64,000 nt of DNA from Pectobacterium sp. A5351 (GTDB lineage: Bacteria; Pseudomonadota; Gammaproteobacteria; Enterobacterales; Enterobacteriaceae), in contig NZ_CP116477.1 in NCBI RefSeq assembly GCF_028335745.1, positions 2,108,001 to 2,172,000 of the forward strand, given 5' to 3'. The position numbers and the translations under genes were made by a program. Numbering within the stretch: position 1 is the first letter of the stretch; every line of letters begins with the position of its first letter. The notes under the pieces were generated by a model that made no database searches, was not told the origin of the DNA, and worked only from the letters and a program-made list of their open reading frames with translations. Positions 1 to 11,505 of the stretch are shown here, in pieces.

Positions 1-264
1 CGTGAAATTCTGGGCAACGGCACGCTGTTCGACGGCGCGGATTTGCTGCTGGGCAGTTGGGCCAAAGTTCTCCGCATCGAGGTTGTACACCTTGATTCCC
101 CGTTCCTGTTGGCCATGTTGCCACCGGGCGCGTTTATTGGTCTGGGGCTGTTGCTGGCCGCGAAATATTTGATCGATGAGAAAATGAAACAACGCCGAGC
201 CCGTGCCGCTGTTACCGAAGGGAAAACGGCACCGACAACTGGCACCGTAGGGGAATCGCTGTGA
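1..264 (+). CDS. rsxE: RsxE, electron transport complex subunit E (C-terminal part)
   Basis: This is the 3' end of an integral membrane subunit of the Rsx/Rnf complex. In E. coli the complex keeps SoxR reduced; elsewhere Rnf couples ferredoxin:NAD+ electron flow to ion transport. The frame is open from base 1 (REILGNG...), so the true start lies upstream of the window. Visible are a hydrophobic segment around [20 protein letters not shown], which is the last membrane helix, and a basic, hydrophilic cytoplasmic tail. The stop overlaps the nth start (GTGA), matching the rsxABCDGE-nth order of enterobacteria and suggesting translational coupling. Confidence 0.93.
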   Translation, partial: REILGNGTLFDGADLLLGSWAKVLRIEVVHLDSPFLLAMLPPGAFIGLGLLLAAKYLIDEKMKQRRARAAVTEGKTAPTTGTVGESL

Positions 265-896
265 ACAAGGCCAAACGGATTGAGATCTTAACGCGGTTGC
301 GAGCCAACAATCCTCATCCCACAACGGAGTTAAATTTCAGCACACCGTTTGAGCTACTCATCGCCGTCTTGCTTTCCGCACAGGCAACCGATGTCAGCGT
401 CAACAAGGCAACGGCAAAACTCTATCCCGTCGCGAATACGCCGGAAGCCCTGCTCGAACTCGGCGTAGATGGCGTGAAAGAGTACATCAAGACCATCGGT
501 CTGTTTAACAGCAAAGCAGAAAACGTTATCAAGACCTGCCGTTTGCTGTTGGAAAAGCATCAAGGACAGGTTCCTGAAGATCGTGCGGCGCTGGAAGCCT
601 TACCCGGCGTAGGACGAAAAACGGCAAACGTCGTCCTGAACACCGCGTTTGGCTGGCCGACGATTGCCGTTGATACCCACATTTTCCGCGTCAGCAACCG
701 TACAGGCTTTGCGCCGGGTAAAAATGTTGAACAGGTAGAGGAAAAGCTGCTGAAAGTCGTTCCGGCAGAATTTAAAGTCGACTGTCATCACTGGTTAATC
801 CTGCATGGCCGTTACACCTGTATCGCACGCAAACCACGCTGTGGTTCCTGCCTGATTGAAGATTTGTGCGAATTTGGCGAGAAGATCGACGCCTAA
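261..896 (+). CDS. nth: Endonuclease III, DNA glycosylase/AP lyase
   Basis: A base-excision-repair enzyme that removes oxidised pyrimidines and cleaves the abasic site. The 211-residue protein has the family length. It shows a helix-hairpin-helix LPGVGRK with catalytic Lys120, catalytic Asp138 in the AVDTH motif, and the C-terminal 4Fe-4S ligand set Cys187-X6-Cys194-X2-Cys197-X5-Cys203. The GTG start overlaps the rsxE stop and is preceded by AGGGGAA. It is the last gene of the rsx operon. An 8-bp hairpin (906-931) follows, but without a T-run, so termination there is uncertain. Confidence 0.97.
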   Translation: MNKAKRIEILTRLRANNPHPTTELNFSTPFELLIAVLLSAQATDVSVNKATAKLYPVANTPEALLELGVDGVKEYIKTIGLFNSKAENVIKTCRLLLEKHQGQVPEDRAALEALPGVGRKTANVVLNTAFGWPTIAVDTHIFRVSNRTGFAPGKNVEQVEEKLLKVVPAEFKVDCHHWLILHGRYTCIARKPRCGSCLIEDLCEFGEKIDA

Positions 897-1563
897 TCGA
901 TTAGGGTCTGGTGGAACCCGACTCACCAGACTGCCAACCCAATAATTCCACGCTCTGCCTTATCTCTGGCTTTCTTTCTAACAGAATGCGTTACGCGCTC
1001 CCTATTCCTCACGCTCCAGATCCTCACAACCTTTTCTGATACATCCCCGATCAAAAAAGCTGTATAAAAACACACATAACCACTATTTAAGGCTAATAAG
1101 TTATTTTTAATAGAAAATTTAGTGATTGAATGTCACTTGGTGTGATTATTTCGATATTCATCTTGTTGTGTACATTTGATGGGTTTTTATACTCACTGCA
1201 TATTTAATGATATGCAAAAGATTAAACCGCATATTCATTCATAGTTAATGATATTGCCTTAATTTTAACCAAAAGGCAGATTATATCCCTTTATGAAAAA
1301 ACAAATACGACAAACCGAGATAATAATTTGATGGAAAAGAAAGATATGAAATTAAACTCTGCATAACATTTGATTTATAGTTTTATCCAGACATCAAATC
1401 CACTTGTAACAAAACATGTAAAAGAGCTTGCCTGTCCGTAAAATAACGTCAATATAACGCCGTTTTTCCTCCCCATAACAATGAAAAGAGGTCGCAGTTT
1501 CACTGCCTCACTCTTGTTATTTTCTCGTTAAAAAAAACGAGATATGTAAAATCAGAGGTCTTT
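897..1563. other. Gene-free, AT-rich interval between nth and dtpA
   Basis: These 667 bases hold no convincing ORF on either strand. Just after nth is an inverted repeat, GTCTGGTG (906-913) with CACCAGAC (924-931), 10-base loop, and no T-run. The second half is strongly AT-rich and presumably carries the dtpA promoter and its regulatory sites. In E. coli this promoter depends on OmpR, but I could not assign binding sites here. Confidence 0.6.
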
Positions 1564-3084
1564 GTGTCAACAGCAAACAACAACAGCAAATCCACCGAAA
1601 GTGTCAGCATGAACGCGTTCAAACAACCAAAAGCGTTTTATCTCATCTTTAGCATTGAGCTGTGGGAGCGTTTTGGTTACTACGGCCTACAGGGCATCAT
1701 GGCCGTTTATTTGGTCAAAATGCTGGGCATGTCCGAAACCGACTCTATCACCCTCTTCTCCTCGTTCAGCGCGCTAGTATACGGTTTTGTCGCCATTGGC
1801 GGCTGGCTGGGTGATAAAGTCCTCGGTACCAAACGTGTGATCGTGCTAGGTGCTATCGTGCTGGCGATCGGTTACACCATGATTGCCTATTCAGGCCACA
1901 GCGTGGCGTGGGTTTATATCGGTATGGCAACCATTGCCGTCGGTAACGGATTGTTTAAAGCCAACCCGTCGGCCCTGTTGTCTACCTGCTATGCGAAGGA
2001 CGATCCACGTCTGGATGGTGCCTTCACCATGTACTACATGTCGGTGAACATCGGTTCCTTCTTCTCTATGCTGGCGACACCGGTACTGGCCGCACACTAT
2101 GGCTGGAGCGTCGCCTTCTCCCTGAGCGTGGTCGGGATGATCCTGACACTGGTCAACTTCATGTTCTGCCGTAAGTGGGTCAGTACACAAGGTTCTCAGC
2201 CAGATTTCGAACCGATCAATTTGAAGAAACTTGTCATTACTCTCGCGGGTATCGTGGTGCTGGTCGCACTTTCCACCTGGCTGCTGCACAATCAGGGCGT
2301 TGCTCGTTGGATTCTGACCATTATTTCAGTCGCCGTTGTTGCCATCTTTATTAAAGAGATGCTGGCGGTAAGCGGTGCAGAACGTCGGAAAATGATCGTC
2401 GCGCTGCTGCTGATGCTGGAAGCCGTGGTCTTCTTTGTGTTGTACAACCAGATGCCGACTTCGCTGAACTTCTTTGCGATTCGCAACGTTGAGCACGCCA
2501 TTCTAGGTTTTGCCTTTGAGCCGGAGCAGTATCAGGCGCTCAACCCATTCTGGATTATGGTTGCCAGTCCGATTCTGGCTGCGGTCTATAACAAAATGGG
2601 CGACCAACTGCCGATGGCGCACAAGTTTGCGATGGGTATGGTGCTGTGTTCCGGTGCGTTCCTGGTGCTGCCGTGGGGCGCCAGCATGGCAAACGAACAG
2701 GGTATCGTGTCCGTCAACTGGCTGATCCTCTGCTATGGCCTGCAAAGTATCGGGGAGTTAATGATTTCCGGTCTGGGTCTGGCGATGGTCGCTCAACTGG
2801 TGCCACAGCGCCTGATGGGCTTCATCATGGGTGCCTGGTTCCTGACATCAGCGAGTGCAGCGATTATCGCAGGCTATGTCGCTAACATGATGGCCGTGCC
2901 TGAGAACGTTGTAGACCCGCACGTATCCCTTGAGGTTTACAGCAATGTCTTCATGCAGATTGGCATCGTGACAGGCGTCATAGCCGTTCTGATGCTGCTG
3001 ACCGCACCGAAACTGACGCGTATGACGCAGGATGTCGCCACCGATGCACCTGCGGACGCCACCACGACAGCAGCATCCGCCTGA
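1564..3084 (+). CDS. dtpA: DtpA, proton-dependent di/tripeptide permease
   Basis: Inner-membrane POT/PTR-family transporter importing di- and tripeptides with protons. The 506 residues match E. coli DtpA (YdgR/TppB) almost along their whole length. Near the N terminus is the proton-coupling signature [10 protein letters not shown] (ExxERFxYY), then GWLGDK and the PTR2 signature region around [13 protein letters not shown]. About fourteen hydrophobic segments are visible, and the tail is hydrophilic and Ala/Thr-rich. The start is a GTG preceded by AGAGGTC. It lies downstream of nth as in E. coli but 667 bases away, so it is its own transcription unit ending at the hairpin at 3147. Confidence 0.96.
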   Translation: MSTANNNSKSTESVSMNAFKQPKAFYLIFSIELWERFGYYGLQGIMAVYLVKMLGMSETDSITLFSSFSALVYGFVAIGGWLGDKVLGTKRVIVLGAIVLAIGYTMIAYSGHSVAWVYIGMATIAVGNGLFKANPSALLSTCYAKDDPRLDGAFTMYYMSVNIGSFFSMLATPVLAAHYGWSVAFSLSVVGMILTLVNFMFCRKWVSTQGSQPDFEPINLKKLVITLAGIVVLVALSTWLLHNQGVARWILTIISVAVVAIFIKEMLAVSGAERRKMIVALLLMLEAVVFFVLYNQMPTSLNFFAIRNVEHAILGFAFEPEQYQALNPFWIMVASPILAAVYNKMGDQLPMAHKFAMGMVLCSGAFLVLPWGASMANEQGIVSVNWLILCYGLQSIGELMISGLGLAMVAQLVPQRLMGFIMGAWFLTSASAAIIAGYVANMMAVPENVVDPHVSLEVYSNVFMQIGIVTGVIAVLMLLTAPKLTRMTQDVATDAPADATTTAASA

Positions 3085-3146
3085 TAGCCAGTCTGAACCC
3101 CTCACGCCGATGTATGGGGCATGAGGAGCAAAGCGTTTGAATGATA

Positions 3147-3171
3147 AAAAGCCAGACACTGTCTGGCTTTT
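3147..3171. terminator. Bidirectional intrinsic terminator between dtpA and cysB
   Basis: GCCAGAC (3151-3157), loop ACT, GTCTGGC (3161-3167), with A4 before and T4 after the stem. The flanking A and T runs let it serve both convergent genes, dtpA (+) and cysB (-). Confidence 0.85.
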
Positions 3172-3200
3172 CTACGTTGGTGACACGTCCTGAATGACGT

Positions 3201-4553
<1,353 letters not shown>

Positions 4554-7151
4554 TTATTTCTTCCCTTCAACCCATTTGCCATCAATGTAAAACGCTGACC
4601 AGCCTGTTGCCTTGCCGTCTTTTTCTGACGAGACATATTGCTGCTTAGTCTTACGGCTGAAACGTACCTGCGTCTTATTGCCGTCTTTATCAACCACCGG
4701 AGCTTCCGCCAAATAGCGCAATTTTTCCGGCAAGCGATCTTTAAAGCGCACCAGTTCTTCTACCAGTGGTGCTCGCGTCTCACGAGATTTAGGGAACGTA
4801 TTAGCGGCAAGGAAAACACCTGCCGCCCCGTCACGCAGGACGAAATAAGCGTCAGACTTCTCACAATGCAGCTCAGGCAACGGCACCGGATCTTCCTTCG
4901 GTGGTGCCACCTCACCATTGCGCAGGATCTTACGCGTGTTTCCACAGCTCTCGTTGGTACACGCCATGTATTTACCGAAACGTCCCATTTTGAGATGCAT
5001 TTCGGACCCACACTTCTCGCACTCAACAATCGGGCCATCATAGCCTTTGATGCGGAACTCGCCGGTTTCGATCTCATATCCGTCACAGGCTGGGTTATTA
5101 CCACAAACATGCAGCTTGCGCTGATTATCAATCAGGTAGCTGTCCATCGCCGTACCGCATTTTTCACAGCGTCGACGGGCGCGCAGCGCGTTGGTTTCAG
5201 CATCATCGCCTTCCAACACATTCAGCACTTCGTTTTCTGGTATCAGGTTGATGGTGGTTTTACACCGCTCTTTAGGCGACAGCGCATAGCCGGAACAGCC
5301 CAGGAACACTCCGGTACTGGCGGTGCGAATCCCCATTTGGCGCGAACAGGTTGGACAATCGATACTGGTCAACACCATCGCATTAGGGCGCATGCCGCCT
5401 TCTTCAGGATCCTGCTCGGCCTTTTCCAACTGTTGGCTGAATTCGTTGAAAAACTCATCCAGCACGGCTTTCCATTCCGCCTGATTATTGGCGACCTGAT
5501 CGAGACGACTTTCCATCCGCGCAGTGAAGTCGTAATTCATCAGTTCGCGGAAGTTTTCTTCCAGTCGATCGGTAACGATTTCGCCCATCTTCTCGGCATA
5601 AAAACGACGGTTCTCCACCCGAACATAGCCACGATCCTGAATGGTTGAAATAATAGACGCGTAGGTAGACGGGCGGCCAATGCCGCGCTTTTCCAGCTCT
5701 TTAACCAATGAGGCATCGCTGTAACGCGCCGGTGGCTTAGTAAAGTGTTGCCCTGGCAGCAGCTTCTGCAGCGACAGCGCCTCGCCCACCGCCACAGTTG
5801 GCAACGTGCGGTCTTCATCATTTTTACGCAGCGCAGGCATGACTTTTGTCCAGCCATCGAAACGCAGCGTACGGCCTTTCGCACGCAGTTGATAATCTGC
5901 GGCCTCTACAATTAGCGTGGTAGAATCGTATTGCGCAGGCGTCATTTGACAAGCGACGAACTGCCGCCAAATCAGCTGATACAGCTTCTGCGCATCGGCT
6001 TCCATATCTTTCAGGCTATCGGCCAGCACGCCAACATCGGAAGGACGAATCGCTTCGTGTGCTTCCTGAGAGTTTTCTTTGCTGCTGTAAAGGTTCGCTG
6101 ATTCAGGCAGATAACGTTTACCGAATTCTTCGCCAATATAGCCACGCACCATCGTCAAGGCATCCTGACTGAGGTTCGTTGAATCGGTACGCATGTAAGT
6201 AATGTAGCCCGCCTCATACAGACGCTGCGCCATCATCATGGTTTTTTTCACGCCAAAGCCAAGGCGTGTACTGGCAGCCTGTTGCAGCGTTGACGTAATG
6301 AACGGCGCGCCCGGCTTACTGCTGGTCGGCTTATCTTCACGATCGGCAACCTTATAGCGGGCGTTTTCAAGCAGGCTAACCGCTGCCTGTGTTTGCGCTT
6401 TATTAACCGGTTTAAACGGTTTGCCATTATGGTGCGTCACCTGCATTTGCAGTTGAATATCGCTGCCGGCCAGTAAATCGGCGTGCAATTCCCAATATTC
6501 TTCCGGCACGAACGCTTTGATTTCGCGTTCGCGATCGACAATCAGGCGCACCGCAACCGACTGCACGCGTCCAGCGGACAAGCCGCGGGCGATTTTTTTC
6601 CACAGCAGCGGGGATACCATGTAACCCACCACGCGATCCATAAACCGACGCGCCTGCTGCGCATTAACGCGATCAATATTCAGCGTGTCTGGTTTTTCAA
6701 ATGCCTGCTTAATGGCATTTTTCGTGATTTCATTAAACACCACGCGGCTGAAACGCTCATCTTCACCACCAATGATTTCCCGCAGGTGCCAGGCAATGGC
6801 TTCCCCTTCGCGGTCAAGGTCGGTTGCGAGATAGATGTGGTCGGCATTTTCCGCCAGCGTTTTTAATTCGGAGACGACCTTCTCCTTGCCCGGCAGTATT
6901 TCGTAGTTGGCTTTCCAGCCATGATAAGGGTCGACGCCCATACGATTAACCAGCGCGGATTTCTCATCCTTTTTGACTTTCTTTGTCGTTTTATCTTTCG
7001 TTGAGTCCGCGCTCTTTTTACTGACTGAGCCACTCGTCGGCAAATCGCGTACATGACCGACGCTGGATTTCACCACGTAGTCATTGCCTAAATACTTATT
7101 GATCGTTTTGGCTTTTGCCGGGGACTCGACGATAACGAGAGCTTTACCCAT
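4554..7151 (-). CDS. topA: DNA topoisomerase I (omega protein)
   Basis: Type IA topoisomerase that relaxes negative supercoils. The start at 7151 gives [17 protein letters not shown], the conserved TOPRIM start, and 865 residues, the same length as E. coli TopA; the frame stays open 29 codons further upstream but that part is not conserved. Visible in order are the TOPRIM domain with the [11 protein letters not shown] acidic motif, the catalytic tyrosine in [11 protein letters not shown] (about residue 319), and C-terminal zinc-ribbon domains with paired cysteines ([20 protein letters not shown]). A Lys-rich stretch ([17 protein letters not shown]) after the GHVRDLP motif resembles the charged insert of the family. 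Confidence 0.97.
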   Translation of the reverse strand: MGKALVIVESPAKAKTINKYLGNDYVVKSSVGHVRDLPTSGSVSKKSADSTKDKTTKKVKKDEKSALVNRMGVDPYHGWKANYEILPGKEKVVSELKTLAENADHIYLATDLDREGEAIAWHLREIIGGEDERFSRVVFNEITKNAIKQAFEKPDTLNIDRVNAQQARRFMDRVVGYMVSPLLWKKIARGLSAGRVQSVAVRLIVDREREIKAFVPEEYWELHADLLAGSDIQLQMQVTHHNGKPFKPVNKAQTQAAVSLLENARYKVADREDKPTSSKPGAPFITSTLQQAASTRLGFGVKKTMMMAQRLYEAGYITYMRTDSTNLSQDALTMVRGYIGEEFGKRYLPESANLYSSKENSQEAHEAIRPSDVGVLADSLKDMEADAQKLYQLIWRQFVACQMTPAQYDSTTLIVEAADYQLRAKGRTLRFDGWTKVMPALRKNDEDRTLPTVAVGEALSLQKLLPGQHFTKPPARYSDASLVKELEKRGIGRPSTYASIISTIQDRGYVRVENRRFYAEKMGEIVTDRLEENFRELMNYDFTARMESRLDQVANNQAEWKAVLDEFFNEFSQQLEKAEQDPEEGGMRPNAMVLTSIDCPTCSRQMGIRTASTGVFLGCSGYALSPKERCKTTINLIPENEVLNVLEGDDAETNALRARRRCEKCGTAMDSYLIDNQRKLHVCGNNPACDGYEIETGEFRIKGYDGPIVECEKCGSEMHLKMGRFGKYMACTNESCGNTRKILRNGEVAPPKEDPVPLPELHCEKSDAYFVLRDGAAGVFLAANTFPKSRETRAPLVEELVRFKDRLPEKLRYLAEAPVVDKDGNKTQVRFSRKTKQQYVSSEKDGKATGWSAFYIDGKWVEGKK

Positions 7152-7520
7152 ATGTACTATTACCTGCTGAATTCTTCTGAAAATCAGATATTTTTCGGGG
7201 CATCCAGAGCGGATTCTACTGACTGCGCAAAATCCCACACTCTACCTGATAAATGCTGTCACGCAACCTAATTAGCGTGGCAATCCGGTTTTATCCGCAT
7301 CCTGCCACACTGAATATCGGCAGGTAAGCCCCTAAAATGTAGCCCATTTGCACCATAATCTACGCTTTACGCTGAAACCGTATCGCAGTACCCTTTCTTT
7401 TTATGCAGCTTTTGAAATGACCCGATTGAGGAGTGAAATCGCTGCGTTGATTTTCGAAACAGTATTGCTGATATAATGCGATACGCCCTTTTTTCAAGGG
7501 TGAGTACAGGAGTAAGAATC
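7152..7520. other. Divergent promoter region topA / yciN
   Basis: These 369 bases separate the divergently transcribed topA and yciN and contain no credible gene. They must carry both promoters. The part next to yciN ends in an AGGAGTAAGAATC Shine-Dalgarno region. Confidence 0.55.
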
Positions 7521-7790
7521 ATGTCACCTGAACATCGGATTAACGAAGAAAAGCGTCCTATTGACCGCCAGAGCTTATTAGTTGAAGCCAATGACATCAT
7601 TAAACATCACGATGATTATTTGCATGGCATGGTCGCAGATAGCGTAGAACAAAAAAACGACGTGCTGGTTTTTCGCGGTGAGTTTTTTCTCGATGAGAAT
7701 GGAATGCCAACCTTAAAAAGCACCGCGGTATTTAACATGTTCAAGCATCTTGCGCATGTTTTGTCCGAAAAATATGACCTGATCGATTAA
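7521..7790 (+). CDS. yciN: YciN family protein (DUF2498)
   Basis: Small conserved enterobacterial protein of unknown function. The ATG at 7521, preceded by AGGAGTAAGAATC, gives 89 residues. The C-terminal half ([20 protein letters not shown]) is nearly identical to E. coli YciN as I remember it. The acidic protein has no signal peptide or membrane segment. It sits between topA and sohB as in E. coli. Its natural terminator is now split by the insertion sequence that begins 36 bases after the stop. Confidence 0.92.
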   Translation: MSPEHRINEEKRPIDRQSLLVEANDIIKHHDDYLHGMVADSVEQKNDVLVFRGEFFLDENGMPTLKSTAVFNMFKHLAHVLSEKYDLID

Positions 7791-7876
7791 ATAACGTGAT
7801 GGCTTAAATGCAAATGCCCGCACATTGGACTGCACCCCAAAAGTTGGACACCCAACTGAGTAAGGTGCAGTTTTTT

Positions 7877-8401
7877 ATGGCAAAGCCAAAATATTCCCTC
7901 GAAACCAGATTAGCTGTAGTTAATCACTACCTCGCCGGAAAAGATGGAACACATCGTACAGCTGAACGCTTTGGTGTTGAGAGAACATCAGTGCGACGCT
8001 GGGTAAGAGCCTGGCAACTCCATGGTATTGATGGCATTACCTGGAAAAATGACCGCCATTCTCCGGCGTTCCGGATGACTGTTGTCCAGACTGTTCTCAA
8101 TGAAGAACTTTCGATGCGTGAAGCTGCCGCACGGTTTAATATCTCAACTGAAACCGTTGTCCGGCACTGGGTGAATGTATACAAAGACGCAGGTGAGAAA
8201 GGACTTCTGAGCATAAAACCAGGCCGGAGCAAGGACATGACAAAACCCAAAAAAACACCTCCACTTACCGATGCTGCACTGGAAAAGTTATCTCCCGAAG
8301 AACTGCGGGCTGAACTTCGTTACCTGCGCGCAGAGAATGCCTATCTAAAAAAGCTGAAGGCCTTAGTTCAAAGCGAGAAAAGCGGCAGAAAGCCGGAATA
8401 A
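7877..8401 (+). CDS. IS150-group OrfA, helix-turn-helix protein
   Basis: The 174-residue product carries two helix-turn-helix regions, around TAERFGVERTSVRRWVRAW and AAARFNISTETVVRHWVNVY, that bind the element ends. A C-terminal leucine-zipper-like segment (LRAELRYLRAENAYLKKLKAL) matches the IS150 OrfA pattern. The ATG at 7877 is chosen from conservation with MSKPKY-type starts. At 8347-8353 the codons CTA AAA AAG form the heptamer A AAA AAG, which allows some ribosomes to slip into orfB and make the OrfAB transposase; otherwise translation stops at 8401. Confidence 0.93.
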   Translation: MAKPKYSLETRLAVVNHYLAGKDGTHRTAERFGVERTSVRRWVRAWQLHGIDGITWKNDRHSPAFRMTVVQTVLNEELSMREAAARFNISTETVVRHWVNVYKDAGEKGLLSIKPGRSKDMTKPKKTPPLTDAALEKLSPEELRAELRYLRAENAYLKKLKALVQSEKSGRKPE

Positions 8402-9240
8402 TCAGTGAGCTAAGGCTGGAGTATGCGCTCGGTGATCTTCTGCGTGCAGCGGGTATGTCCCGTAGTACGTGGTATCACAATATGAATGCGCTGAAGCGAG
8501 TGGACAGGCATGCCGGGCTGAAAGATAAAATCAGAGAGATTTACCACTATCACAAAGGGCGTTATGGCTACCGCAGGATCACACTCTCACTGAGAAAACA
8601 GGGGTTGTTGGTAAACCATAAAACTGTGCAGAGACTGATGGCGGAGCTGTCACTCCGCTCTCTGATAAGGGTGAAGAAATATCGTGCCTGGAAAGGGGAA
8701 ATGGGCAAGGCTGCGCCCAATATCCTGAGCCGGAACTTCAGTGCATCGAAAGCCAACGAAAAATGGGTCACGGATGTTACAGAGTTCTCGGTGCAGGGTA
8801 AAAAGCTGTACCTGTCGCCGGTTCTCGATCTGTTTAACCGGGAGATTATCTCCTACAGCCTGTCGGAAAGGCCGGTGATGGAGATGGTTAATACGATGCT
8901 GCACGATGCGTTCTCAGCGCTCGGACCGGAGGATACACCGCTGCTGCACACGGATCAGGGCTGGCAATACCGAATGGCAGGCTATCAGGCAAAGTTAAAG
9001 GCACAGGGTATGACGCAAAGCATGTCACGCAAGGGAAACTGCCTGGATAACGCGGTGATGGAGAACTTCTTCGGCACACTGAAATCGGAGTGTTTTTACC
9101 TGAACAGGTTCAGCGATCTGAATGAACTGAGGAAGGCGATAGAGGACTATATCCATTACTATAACAACGAGCGGATCAGCCTGAAATTAAAAGGCCTGAG
9201 TCCGGTAGAATACCGAACCCGGGCCCTGATAGCCGCTTAA
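8353..9240 (+). CDS. IS150-group OrfB, DDE transposase domain
   Basis: The frame is open from the slippery site; the first internal ATG is at 8455, giving 261 residues if initiated independently. As an OrfAB fusion the product is about 454 residues. It carries the HTH_21 region (YHYHKGRYGYRRITLSL) and an rve integrase core with the three acidic residues in WVTDVTEF, LHTDQGWQY and the NAVMENFFGTLKSE helix. The spacing is typical of IS3-family transposases. No stop or frameshift interrupts the domain. Confidence 0.93.
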   Translation, partial: AEGLSSKREKRQKAGIISELRLEYALGDLLRAAGMSRSTWYHNMNALKRVDRHAGLKDKIREIYHYHKGRYGYRRITLSLRKQGLLVNHKTVQRLMAELSLRSLIRVKKYRAWKGEMGKAAPNILSRNFSASKANEKWVTDVTEFSVQGKKLYLSPVLDLFNREIISYSLSERPVMEMVNTMLHDAFSALGPEDTPLLHTDQGWQYRMAGYQAKLKAQGMTQSMSRKGNCLDNAVMENFFGTLKSECFYLNRFSDLNELRKAIEDYIHYYNNERISLKLKGLSPVEYRTRALIAA

Positions 9241-9315
9241 CATGAACTGTCCAACTTTATGGGGTCAGTCCACATTCGCGGGCATTTAATTTGTGCAAAC
9301 CACTACGCTGAGCGA

Positions 9316-10362
9316 TTACAGCAGAGGCTTTGAACCCCGTTGCCACCAACGCAGCATCAATCGTTCCGCGGTATCGCCTGCGCTGCCTGTCAGACGATCC
9401 AGCAGGCGTTTACGACGCGTGTAGCGAACGCTTAGCACTTCATGGCTAGCCATTTCAGCAATCAGCAGGTCGTCACTGGTGCCGATCGCGTCAATCAACC
9501 CCAGATCTTTCGCCTGCGTGCCAAACCAATGCTCTCCCGTCGCCACCGCATCAATATCCAACGAAGGGCGCATCTGCTGCACAAAATCCTTAAACAGCGT
9601 ATGCGTGACATTCAGATCTTCGCGGAACTTCTCACGGCCTTGTTCCGTATTTTCACCAAACAGCGTCAACGTACGCTTGAATTCACCGGCGGTGTGCAAC
9701 TCAACATCAATGTCTTTGTTTTTCAGCAAACGGTGGAAATTGGGAATCTGCGCCACGACGCCAATAGACCCCACAATCGCAAACGGAGCCGCGACGATGC
9801 GGTCAGCCACACAGGCCATCATATAGCCACCGCTGGCAGCCACTTTATCCACGGCGACGGTCAAGCGCACACCGCCCTGACGTAAACGTTGTAATTGCGA
9901 GGCAGCCAGCCCATAGCCGTGCACCACACCACCGGGGCTTTCCAGGCGCAACAGCACCTCATCCTGCGGCTTCGCAACAGCCAGCACGGCGGAAATCTCT
10001 TCACGCAGCGAGCTCACTTCACCTGCATCCATACTGCCGTTGAAATCAAGCACGTACAGGCACGGTTTTACACTTTTCTCTTCACCACGTTTGGCACGCT
10101 GTTTATCTTGCTTCGCCGTTTCTTTATCTTTCTTCTTTTCTTGTTTCGATAACAGCTTCCGTTCGGTGTCGCTCATACAGGCCGTCTGCATTTCGCGCTG
10201 AATTTCCTGATATTGCTCGCCCAGGTTCATGACCTGCAACTCACCTTTATGCTGGCGCTTACGTTGCGTCATCCCGAATGCCAGAACGACTAACGCACCA
10301 ATAGCCACCACGATAGTGAGTACCTTAGCCAGGAATAAACCGTATAGAGAAAGTAATTCCAC
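9316..10362 (-). CDS. sohB: SohB, inner-membrane S49 family peptidase
   Basis: Predicted membrane-anchored serine protease of the SppA/S49 family; in E. coli extra copies suppress loss of DegP. The GTG at 10362 has GAGGA eight bases upstream and gives 348 residues starting MELLSLYGLFLAK, aligned with E. coli SohB. An N-terminal membrane helix is followed by a Lys-rich linker (QEKKKDKETAKQDKQRAKR). The S49 core contains LESPGGVVHGYG and the nucleophile serine in KVAASGGYMMAC. In-frame starts further upstream (10377, 10413) are less conserved. Its terminator is disrupted by the IS. Confidence 0.93.
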   Translation of the reverse strand: MELLSLYGLFLAKVLTIVVAIGALVVLAFGMTQRKRQHKGELQVMNLGEQYQEIQREMQTACMSDTERKLLSKQEKKKDKETAKQDKQRAKRGEEKSVKPCLYVLDFNGSMDAGEVSSLREEISAVLAVAKPQDEVLLRLESPGGVVHGYGLAASQLQRLRQGGVRLTVAVDKVAASGGYMMACVADRIVAAPFAIVGSIGVVAQIPNFHRLLKNKDIDVELHTAGEFKRTLTLFGENTEQGREKFREDLNVTHTLFKDFVQQMRPSLDIDAVATGEHWFGTQAKDLGLIDAIGTSDDLLIAEMASHEVLSVRYTRRKRLLDRLTGSAGDTAERLMLRWWQRGSKPLL

Positions 10363-10717
10363 AAACACCGTCCTCATTGACTGCGTATTAATTAATGTTG
10401 GTTTACTCACCAACCATGGCGTTGACGTCGTGCGCCATTTCCTTCCTATAACCTAACTGATGGCACGCAATATGGCGATGTTATTCCTGCGTTTTTATGC
10501 CTATTGCTGCTTTTTACAACAGCACAGGGAGAAATAGAGGCAGTCTCATTGAAAACGGACAACATTTGAGGCATAACACCCCCATTCATCCTGCCGAATG
10601 CGCCGTCGTCTGGCGTTCCGAGCGGTACGACCCGACATATCTCGCCGTGCCGATACACGATGGCAGGTCTATTATTTGAAGCGTGACTGTTTAGCATCAC
10701 GGCAAGAGGAATTCATT
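10363..10717. other. Divergent promoter region sohB / yciK
   Basis: These 355 bases lie between two divergent genes. Open frames cross it on both strands, but none resembles a known protein or has a good ribosome binding site. No specific regulatory site is evident. Confidence 0.5.
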
Positions 10718-11479
10718 GTGCATTACCAGCCTAAAACCGATTTACTGCAAAACCGCATCATTCTGGTGACTGGCGCTGGCGACGGCATAGGCCGGGAAGC
10801 CGCCCTGACCTATGCCCGTTACGGCGCACATGTCATCTTATTAGGCCGGACAGAAAGCAAACTTCAGGTGGTTAAACAGCAGATTGAGCAGGAACACGGT
10901 ACGTCAGCACACGTGGTTGTCTGCGATATGCTGGCCTTATCTTCCGCACAGTGCTTTCAACTGGCAGACGAACTGGCGCAGGTGGTGCCGCACCTGGACG
11001 GTGTTCTCCACAACGCCGGGCTGCTCGGGGAGATCGCTCCTGTCACAGAGCAAAAGCCAGAGATCTGGCATCAGGTTATGCAGGTCAACGTCAACGCCAC
11101 CTTTATGCTGACACAGGCGCTGCTGCCTCTGTTATTGAAATCATCTTGCGCGTCTCTGGTTTTCACCAGTTCCAGCGTAGGCCGCGAAGGTCGCGCCGGC
11201 TGGGGAGCCTATTCCGTATCCAAGTTCGCGACAGAAGGCCTGATGCAGGTGCTGGCAGAAGAATATCGTTCAAAAAATCTGCGCGTGAACTGTATTAATC
11301 CCGGCGGAACGCGTACGGAAATGCGTGCATCGGCGTTCCCCAGCGAAGATCCGATGAGACTGAAAACGCCGGCAGATATTATGCCGCTGTATCTCTATCT
11401 GATGGGCGATGACAGCCGCCGCAAGACGGGGATGAGTTTTGACGCACAGCCGGGCAGAAAAGCCGGTCCAGCCGAATAA
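10718..11479 (+). CDS. yciK: YciK, short-chain dehydrogenase/reductase
   Basis: Predicted NAD(P)-dependent oxidoreductase of unknown substrate. The GTG at 10718, seven bases after AAGAGGA, gives 253 residues beginning MHYQPKTDLLQNR as in E. coli YciK. The Rossmann glycine motif TGAGDGIG, the structural NAG (HNAGLLG), the catalytic Ser in TSSSVGR and the YSVSK (Tyr-X3-Lys) pair are all present. It is followed 26 bases later by btuR, an arrangement kept in enterobacteria. No role in cobalamin metabolism is shown. Confidence 0.94.
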   Translation: MHYQPKTDLLQNRIILVTGAGDGIGREAALTYARYGAHVILLGRTESKLQVVKQQIEQEHGTSAHVVVCDMLALSSAQCFQLADELAQVVPHLDGVLHNAGLLGEIAPVTEQKPEIWHQVMQVNVNATFMLTQALLPLLLKSSCASLVFTSSSVGREGRAGWGAYSVSKFATEGLMQVLAEEYRSKNLRVNCINPGGTRTEMRASAFPSEDPMRLKTPADIMPLYLYLMGDDSRRKTGMSFDAQPGRKAGPAE

Positions 11480-11505
11480 TCGAATAATAGAGAAGAACAC
11501 GCACG

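Larger units (their letters stand above)
7826..9272 (+). mobile_element. IS3-family element, IS150 group, apparently intact
   Basis: A 1447-bp insertion sequence. The ends are imperfect 25-bp inverted repeats that start TGGACTG and end GTTGGACA; the right end read inward differs mainly in the middle (ACCCCATAAAG against CACCCCAAAAG). The terminal TG...CA dinucleotides are those of the IS3 family. A 3-bp target duplication CAT is present at 7823-7825 and 9273-9275, the usual IS3-family length. Inside are overlapping orfA and orfB in the -1 relation, with an A6G slippery site at 8347-8353. Both frames are uninterrupted and the DDE triad is present, so the element looks capable of transposition. 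Confidence 0.95.
7812..9287. terminator. yciN/sohB bidirectional terminator, split by an IS insertion
   Basis: Left arm AAATGCCCGC (7812-7821) and right arm GCGGGCATTT (9278-9287) are perfect reverse complements. Removing the element and one copy of its CAT duplication restores a 10-bp stem with loop ACATTC, placed between the stops of the convergent yciN and sohB. The arms are now 1456 bases apart, so the original terminator cannot fold during transcription. Confidence 0.8.

Noticed and set aside
906..941. HrpL-box-like GGAACC-N16-CAACCCA after nth
   Set aside because: It matches as well as the 14077 candidate but overlaps a hairpin at the end of nth, and no gene starts within 600 bases. 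It shows that such near matches occur by chance.
4638..5648. 336-codon ORF antisense to topA
   Set aside because: Its frame mirrors topA codon bias, the product resembles nothing known, and topA is full-length and conserved on the other strand.
10598..10717. N-terminal extension of yciK
   Set aside because: The 40 extra codons are not conserved; the GTG at 10718 has a good Shine-Dalgarno and matches the known N terminus.
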